Of a DNA stretch of 64,000 bases, positions 58,875 through 64,000 are shown piece after piece. The stretch is taken from contig NZ_JARUBO010000005.1 of NCBI RefSeq assembly GCF_029626235.1, forward strand, positions 5,118,001-5,182,000. The letters run 5' to 3'. Each line of letters begins with the position of its first letter. Positions within the stretch are counted from its first letter, which is position 1. The notes under the pieces are model-generated. The model did no database searches. It saw nothing but the letters and a program-made list of their open reading frames with translations, and was not told where the DNA came from. Source of the stretch: Micromonospora sp. WMMD1120 (GTDB lineage Bacteria > Actinomycetota > Actinomycetes > Mycobacteriales > Micromonosporaceae). The translations under genes and the position numbers were made by a program.

Positions 58875-60637
58875 CGCACGCCCCCGGAGACGAGCCCGGC
58901 GACCAGGTGCCGGCGGGAGAGCACCACGAGCACCACCGGCAGCACCGAGGCGAGCACCGAGCTGGCCGCCAACGTGCCACTGTTGCTCACGAAGCTGCGG
59001 GTCTGCTCGGCCAGGAACGGGCCGAGCGGCGACGCCCCCGACGCGCTGAACAGCCGACCCACCACCAGGTCGTTCCAGACCTGCACGAACTCCAACACGG
59101 AGACCGCCACCACCGCGGACAGGTTGTGCCGGGCCAACCGACGCAGGGTGTGCCACCATCGGCGACCACCCAGCCGGGCGTCGCGGACCTGCTCGACAGG
59201 CAGGTCGGCGAACGCGTTGCGCAGCACCAGCACCGCGAACGGCACACCGAGCGCGGTGTGCACCAACGCCAGCCCCTGTGCGGTGCCGGAGGAGAGCACC
59301 AGCCCCAGCACCTCGTTGACCGGCCCGGCGATCACCTGCACCGGCACGACGCTCGCCGCCAGCAGCAGCAGACCGGTGGCCTGCGCGGCCGGCCCGGTCA
59401 GCCAGGCCAACGGGTACGCGGCCAGCAGCGCGACCACCAGCACGGTGGCGGTCACCGCGGTCGCCAGCAGCAGCGTGAAGCCCAGCGTGCGCCACAGCTC
59501 CGTGCCGGCGATCAGCTCCCGGTAGGACTCGACGGCGGGTGGCCGCGACCACCAGCCGTGCGCGGCGGCGTCCACCTGTCCGTGCGCCGAGGTGGCGACC
59601 AGCACCACCAACGGCACCAGCCAGACGACCGCCGCGCCCGCCGCCAGCAGCCGGAACACCCGCCGGGGCGGGGCCACCGGGCCGGGCTGCGCGACCGGCT
59701 CGACCGGCGGTGGGGGCCACGCCTGTCGGACGAACAGGGCGGCCACCAGGATGCCGCCGACGACCGCGACCAACCACACCACCCCGAGCGCGGCGCCCTC
59801 GCCGGTGGTCGTGCCGCCCGACGTCTGCCAGATCCGCAGCGCGAGCACCGACGCCTCGTCGCGGACCGACCCGGGGGTCATCACCAGGATCAGGTCGAAC
59901 GTGCGGCTGGTGCCGACCGCGACGAGCGCGAAGACCACTGCTGTCGTCCGCAGCAGCAGGGGACGCCACTGCGCGTCCCACAGCACGTGCCGGCGTTTTC
60001 CGCCGTACGCCCGGACCGCGTCGGCGAGACTCGGTGGCAGCGCGTCCAGCGCGGACCGGAAGACCAGCACCGCCAGCCCCACCCACGCCCAGACGAACGC
60101 CGACATCAGGGCGACGGTGACCAGACCCGGCCCGAGCATCTGCGGCGCGTCGTCGGCCGCACGCCCGGTCAACCGGGTCGCGACCAGTGTGGCCAGCCCC
60201 CGGCTCGGGTCCGGGTCGTACATCAGCCGGAAGATCACCCCGGTGACGACCAGCGGCAGCGCCACCGGCACCAGCAGGATCAACCGGACCAGCCCGCCCT
60301 CCTGCGAACGCCGGGACGCCACGGCCAGCAGATAGCCCAGTGCCGTCACCACTGCCGGCACCAGCAGCGCCCAGAGGACGGTGCGGCCGACCACCGCGCC
60401 GGTGTCCGGAGCGGCGAGCGCCGTGCGGAAGTGCGCCGCGCCGACCCACCGACCGTCGGTGGTGACGCTGGCGTGCACGGTCCGCAGCACCGGCCACAGC
60501 ACCAACCCACCGAGCAGCACCGCGGCCGGCAGCAGCAGCGCCGATGTCGCCCCCGCCGCCGGGTACGCCCGCCCGCGCCGCGGCGGCCCGACGTCGTCGA
60601 GGACCGCCACCTCACCGAGGACCCGCCCCGGGCTCAT
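58871..60637 (-). CDS. Fused two-domain ABC importer permease
   Basis: This 588-residue protein starts at ATG 60637, overlapping the binding-protein stop. The first half (~25-290) has MalF-like helices and loop (SLADAVRAYGGKRRHVLWDA) and the second half (~310-588) MalG-like helices with loop VEQVRDARLGGRRWWHTLRR. Each half corresponds to one carbohydrate-importer permease, normally separate genes. The EAA loops that dock the ATPase are degenerate (GG in place of DGA, weak LP). A Pro-rich linker joins the halves. Probably an inner-membrane heterodimer in one chain. Confidence 0.85.
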   Translation of the reverse strand: MSPGRVLGEVAVLDDVGPPRRGRAYPAAGATSALLLPAAVLLGGLVLWPVLRTVHASVTTDGRWVGAAHFRTALAAPDTGAVVGRTVLWALLVPAVVTALGYLLAVASRRSQEGGLVRLILLVPVALPLVVTGVIFRLMYDPDPSRGLATLVATRLTGRAADDAPQMLGPGLVTVALMSAFVWAWVGLAVLVFRSALDALPPSLADAVRAYGGKRRHVLWDAQWRPLLLRTTAVVFALVAVGTSRTFDLILVMTPGSVRDEASVLALRIWQTSGGTTTGEGAALGVVWLVAVVGGILVAALFVRQAWPPPPVEPVAQPGPVAPPRRVFRLLAAGAAVVWLVPLVVLVATSAHGQVDAAAHGWWSRPPAVESYRELIAGTELWRTLGFTLLLATAVTATVLVVALLAAYPLAWLTGPAAQATGLLLLAASVVPVQVIAGPVNEVLGLVLSSGTAQGLALVHTALGVPFAVLVLRNAFADLPVEQVRDARLGGRRWWHTLRRLARHNLSAVVAVSVLEFVQVWNDLVVGRLFSASGASPLGPFLAEQTRSFVSNSGTLAASSVLASVLPVVLVVLSRRHLVAGLVSGGVR

Positions 60638-61911
60638 CGGCCGCGCTCCGCCGTACGGGCCGCCTCGGCGAGCAGGCCGGTGGCGCGGCGGATCGCCTCG
60701 CTGGCGCGTACGCCGTCGGTGACGTCGGCGAAGAAACCCTGCATGATCCGCCAGATGCCCACGCCGTCCGAGCCGGTGAACGCGCCCGGCAACTGGTCGG
60801 ACAGGTCGAAGCGCAGCGTGCCGGGCTCTCGCAGCTCCAGGGCCAGCCGCTGGCCGACCCGGCTCTGGTAGCTGGTGATCGTCACGTTGGTGTTGGGCGA
60901 CAGGTAACCGCCGGCCCGCAGCCAGGGCTGGAACGAGTCGGCGCGGCTGAGCCACTCGACCAGCTCGACACCGCCCCGGTTGCCGGCGAACGCCACGGCG
61001 GCGTCGCCACCGACGATCAGCGGAGCGCCACCGGGCTGGTCACCGGGGAACCGGAACGTCGTCGGCGCCTCCGCCCCGCGCTGGAACGGACCGACGACGT
61101 CGGCGGTGAAGTCGGCGCCGACGAGCAGCACCGCCCGCCGGGCGTGCACCACCTGGATCACCGCCTCCTCGTACTGGGTGAGCAGGGCGCGCCGGCCGCC
61201 GCCGACGAACGCGCCCGGGATGCTCCAGAGCCCGGCGAGCCGGTCCAGGGCGTCGCGCACCGAACGGCCCTGCCAGTCGGCGCCGGGTCGGGCGAGAGCG
61301 GTGTAGTCGTTCGGCGCGACGTCGGCCAGGACGTTCTCGAACCAGTCGGTCAGCACCCAGCCATCGGCGGCGCCGATGGCCAGCGGGGCCGGCCCACCGG
61401 CGCGCCGCGCGAGCGCGCCGAGCCGCCGCGTCTGCTCGACCAGCGCGTCCCAGGTCGCGGGTTGCTCGGGCAGCATGGACGGCAGGTGCCACACCAGCGA
61501 CTTGTGCGCCGCCTTCACCCACACCCCGTACCGCTGGCCGCCGGCCGTGAGCAGCTCGCCCAGCCCGGTGGGCACCGCGTACTCGGTCGACGGGCGCAGC
61601 GGGCTCAACCAACCCCGCCGGGCGTACTCGCTGACCAGGCCGGGGCGCGGCAGGATCGCCACGTCCGGGCTGGTGCCGGCCAGATGCCGGGCCCGCAGGA
61701 ACGCGTCGATGTCGTTGCCGGCGCTGACCACCCGCACCGAGCCGGGATAGCCGTCGACGACCTGACGGAACCGGTCCAACTCGCTGGTGCTCCAGACCAC
61801 CGCCACCTGCACCGACCGGTCGCCGCCCGTGCAACCGGCGGCCAGCGCGGTGGCGCCCACGGCGGCGGCGCGCAGCAGGGTACGACGGCTCAGCCGCCCG
61901 GTCGGCCTCAC
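60634..61911 (-). CDS. Tat/lipoprotein extracellular solute-binding protein
   Basis: This 425-residue protein has a Tat-like start SRRTLLRAAAVGATALAAGC with a lipobox (AAGC). The body resembles family-1 (carbohydrate) binding proteins: VWSTSELDRFRQVVDGY, DVAILPRPGLVSEYARRGWL, GVWVKAAHKSLVWHLPSMLP. It is expected to bind a sugar or glycoside outside the membrane. ATG 61911 overlaps the ATPase-like stop by 4 nt. Ligand unknown. Confidence 0.88.
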   Translation of the reverse strand: MRPTGRLSRRTLLRAAAVGATALAAGCTGGDRSVQVAVVWSTSELDRFRQVVDGYPGSVRVVSAGNDIDAFLRARHLAGTSPDVAILPRPGLVSEYARRGWLSPLRPSTEYAVPTGLGELLTAGGQRYGVWVKAAHKSLVWHLPSMLPEQPATWDALVEQTRRLGALARRAGGPAPLAIGAADGWVLTDWFENVLADVAPNDYTALARPGADWQGRSVRDALDRLAGLWSIPGAFVGGGRRALLTQYEEAVIQVVHARRAVLLVGADFTADVVGPFQRGAEAPTTFRFPGDQPGGAPLIVGGDAAVAFAGNRGGVELVEWLSRADSFQPWLRAGGYLSPNTNVTITSYQSRVGQRLALELREPGTLRFDLSDQLPGAFTGSDGVGIWRIMQGFFADVTDGVRASEAIRRATGLLAEAARTAERGR

Positions 61912-62576
61912 CGCGACGCCCCGCTCGGCTCGGTGACCAGCTCGTGCCGCAGCGGGATCTCGGCCAGCGTGGCCGGGTCGGCGGTGCAGACCAGCACCGC
62001 CACGCCCGGCGCGTCCGGCGGAGACAGCCGGGGCACCAGGTCACCGAGGCGGCTGTCCCCGGCCGAGCCGGCCGGCAGGTCGATCACGAGCACCTCGGGC
62101 AGGCAGGCCGCCGCCCGAGCGAGGGCCACCCGGAACCGCTGGGCGGCCGAGATCTGGTGCGGCAGCAGGGTCAGCGAGAGCGCCAGCTCCAGCCGGTCGA
62201 CGACGGTGGCCGTCCAGTCGTCGGCCACCTCGTGCACCCGTTCGCGTTTGCGCTGGCCGTACTCGATGTTGCGGCGCACGGTGAGCTGCGGCAGCAACGC
62301 CCCGCCGGCCGGCACGTACCCGATCTGCCGGCGCGGTGGCGGCAGGGCGGTGACGTCGCGCTCACCGACCAGGACGCGCCCGGTCACCGGTGCGGCGAGC
62401 CCGGCCAGCACCCGGGCCACGGCGGTGCCGTAACGGGGTGGCGCCACCAGGGCGGCGAGCGTGCCGGCGGGGACGTCCAGGGTCACCGGCCCGGTGCCGG
62501 GGACGGCGACCAGTGCGTGTAGCCGTAACGTGACCCTCACCTCCGGTGACCGCTGCTGCCCGTCCCAGGGTGGCAC
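61908..62576 (-). CDS. Degenerate ABC ATPase (pseudo-ATPase)
   Basis: This 222-residue protein keeps the length and order of a sugar-importer ATPase but has lost the catalytic residues: Walker A VAPPRYGTA (Gly45 to Ala, Lys51 to Thr), no Q-loop Gln (YVPAGGALLPQ), signature ISAAQ instead of LSGGQ, Walker B VLVIDLP (Glu to Leu) and no H-loop His (VCTADPATL). ATP hydrolysis is unlikely. GTG 62576 is used but has no good ribosome site; GTG 62540 is possible. It is the first gene of the cassette. Confidence 0.82.
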   Translation of the reverse strand: MPPWDGQQRSPEVRVTLRLHALVAVPGTGPVTLDVPAGTLAALVAPPRYGTAVARVLAGLAAPVTGRVLVGERDVTALPPPRRQIGYVPAGGALLPQLTVRRNIEYGQRKRERVHEVADDWTATVVDRLELALSLTLLPHQISAAQRFRVALARAAACLPEVLVIDLPAGSAGDSRLGDLVPRLSPPDAPGVAVLVCTADPATLAEIPLRHELVTEPSGASR

Positions 62577-62589
62577 ACCGCGCCGACCG

Positions 62590-62602
62590 TCGATGTCATC
62601 GA
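62590..62602. promoter_or_regulatory. Palindrome in the divergent promoter of the cassette / monooxygenase
   Basis: TCGATG-T-CATCGA is a perfect 6-1-6 palindrome in the 114-bp gap, 14 bp before the cassette start at 62576. It is a candidate operator for a dimeric regulator; none is adjacent. Confidence 0.4.
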
Positions 62603-62690
62603 CCCTTCCACTGTGGAGATCAGGGCGGCTCGTCCGGGCGGACCGGGCGTTGCGGTGTTAGGGTCCGACCACCGCCCGGGGAGGGATGTC

Positions 62691-64000
62691 ATGGCCTCCG
62701 ACCACGTCGACGTGCTGATCATCGGCGCCGGCCTCTCCGGCGTCGGGGCCGCCTGCCACCTGCGCCGGGAGTGCCCCGACAAGACCTACGCGGTGCTGGA
62801 GGCGCGCGACGCCATCGGCGGCACCTGGGACCTGTTCCGCTACCCCGGCGTCCGCTCCGACTCCGACATGTTCACCCTGGGCTACTCGTTCCGGCCGTGG
62901 ACCGCCCCGCAGGCCATCGCCGACGGCGCGGCCATCCGGGAGTACGTGCGGGACACCGCCCGGGAGTACGACGTGCCGCGGCACATCCGCTTCGGGCACC
63001 GGGTGCTGCGCGCCGAGTGGCACACCGACACCGCGCGCTGGACGGTGACCGCCCAGCGCGCCGACACCGCCGAGACCGTGGTGGTGACCTGCTCGTTCCT
63101 GTTCGCCTGCACCGGCTACTACCGCTACGACGAGGGCTACACGCCGCCACTGCCCGGCGTCGACGCGTACGCCGGGCGGGTGGCGCACCCGCAGCACTGG
63201 CCCGACGACCTCGACCACACCGGCAGACGGGTGCTGGTGATCGGCAGCGGGGCCACCGCGGTCACCGTGGTCCCGGCCCTGGCCCAGCGGGCCGCGCACG
63301 TGACGATGCTCCAGCGCTCACCGACGTACATCATGCCGTTGCCCTCCCGCGACCGGCTCGCCGACGCGCTGCGACGCCGGCTGCCGGCGACCGTGGCGTA
63401 CCCGGTGGTGCGCGCCAAGAACGTGCTGCTGGCCACCGCCACCTTCCAGCTCAGCCGGCGCGCGCCCGCCCTGGTGCGGCGGGCGCTGCGCCGGGCCGCG
63501 CGGGTCCGGCTCCCGGCGGGGTACGACGTGGACAGGCACTTCGCACCCCGCTACGACCCCTGGGACCAGCGGCTCTGCGTGGCGCCCGACGGCGACCTGT
63601 TCACCGCCGTGCGGGAGGGCCGCGCCTCGGTGGTCACCGACACCATCGACACCTTCACCCCGCACGGCGTGCGGCTGACCTCCGGTGTCGAGGTGCCGGC
63701 CGACATCGTTGTCACCGCGACCGGGCTCAACCTGCTCGCCCTCGGCGGGCTGACGCTGCGGGTGGACGGCGTCGACGTGGACCTGGCGCAGTCCGTCGCC
63801 TACAAGGGGATGATGCTCTCCGGGGTGCCGAACTTCGCCCTGACCCTCGGCTACACCAACGCGTCGTGGACGCTCAAGGCCGACCTGGTCGCCGGCTACG
63901 TCTGCCGACTCCTGCGGCACCTGGACCGCACCGGAGCGCAGGTCGTCACCCCGCTCCCACCGCCCGGGGCCGAGCGGGCGCCACTGATCGACCTCCGCTC
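62691..64000 (+). CDS. Baeyer-Villiger-type flavin monooxygenase (3' end outside window)
   Basis: The frame is open from ATG 62691 to the right edge, about 436 residues. It has GAGLSGVGAACHL (FAD), the block FRYPGVRSDSDMFTLGYSF, the fingerprint YAGRVAHPQHWP (FxGxxxHxxxWP type) and a second Rossmann motif GSGATAVT. This pattern matches EthA/MymA-like BVMOs, which use FAD and NADPH to insert oxygen into ketones or oxidise sulfur. The C-terminus is missing only because the window ends. It is divergent from the ABC-like cassette. Confidence 0.9.
   Translation, partial: MASDHVDVLIIGAGLSGVGAACHLRRECPDKTYAVLEARDAIGGTWDLFRYPGVRSDSDMFTLGYSFRPWTAPQAIADGAAIREYVRDTAREYDVPRHIRFGHRVLRAEWHTDTARWTVTAQRADTAETVVVTCSFLFACTGYYRYDEGYTPPLPGVDAYAGRVAHPQHWPDDLDHTGRRVLVIGSGATAVTVVPALAQRAAHVTMLQRSPTYIMPLPSRDRLADALRRRLPATVAYPVVRAKNVLLATATFQLSRRAPALVRRALRRAARVRLPAGYDVDRHFAPRYDPWDQRLCVAPDGDLFTAVREGRASVVTDTIDTFTPHGVRLTSGVEVPADIVVTATGLNLLALGGLTLRVDGVDVDLAQSVAYKGMMLSGVPNFALTLGYTNASWTLKADLVAGYVCRLLRHLDRTGAQVVTPLPPPGAERAPLIDLR

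Overview
The window is very GC-rich bacterial DNA with frequent GTG starts, strong third-position GC bias, short intergenic spaces and many 4-nt ATGA/GTGA overlaps. Gene content (a mycothiol-dependent-type maleylpyruvate isomerase-like protein, a SigE-family ECF sigma factor, a DUF3152 protein, a class F sortase, a snapalysin, a GerMN lipoprotein next to a two-component pair) points to a filamentous actinomycete, most likely Micromonospora or a close relative. This is inference from gene content. No rRNA, CRISPR array, insertion sequence or phage module was seen. Both ends of the window cut through genes.

Layout. 1-3.8 kb: a minus-strand operon of a cupin and three lipoproteins, divergent from a TetR gene. 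3.8-9.8 kb: a VanX-like M15 peptidase, a spore-photoproduct-lyase-like radical SAM protein, a ThuA/ricin-lectin secreted protein, a small protein, a 315-bp repeat element bounded by 16-bp inverted repeats, and rtcB. 9.8-16 kb: an MDMPI-like enzyme, a TetR-MFS pair and a response regulator-histidine kinase-GerMN lipoprotein operon. 16-31.9 kb: mainly exported cell-wall and protein-degrading enzymes (M15-like, NlpC-like with near-identical 330-bp repeats, snapalysin-trypsin fusion, DUF3152, M28) with an ECF sigma factor, a multidomain sensor kinase, a short-chain dehydrogenase and htpG. 32-40 kb: dinB, two acetyltransferases with a VOC protein, a glutamate-synthase-like flavoprotein, a PGRP-type amidase, a tRNA-like element and a membrane protein with a TTQVV repeat tail. 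40-50 kb: transporters, CorA, sortase F with a candidate surface protein, lycopene cyclase, RNase HI, a pentapeptide-repeat protein, SDR and MBL-fold enzymes. 50-56.5 kb: a decayed MocR tail, LtrA, a TetR-controlled flavoprotein operon and an ABC exporter pair. 56.5-62.6 kb: a four-gene overlapping cassette. 62.7 kb to the end: a Baeyer-Villiger-type monooxygenase, cut off.

The strongest candidate for something undescribed is the 56.5-62.6 kb cassette. It has the parts of a carbohydrate ABC importer: ATPase, Tat/lipobox binding protein, and two permeases fused in one chain. The ATPase has lost the key residues of Walker A, the Q-loop, the signature motif, Walker B and the H-loop. The last gene encodes a membrane-anchored STAND/TPR protein whose own P-loop lacks the lysine. 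All junctions overlap by 4 nt, which implies co-translation. It may be a solute sensor rather than a transporter. Other notable items are the inverted-repeat-bounded minisatellite at 7892-8206, the three-copy operator at 52255-52365, the protease fusion at 20491-21666 and the candidate phosphothreonine/FHA docking tail at 39871-40041.
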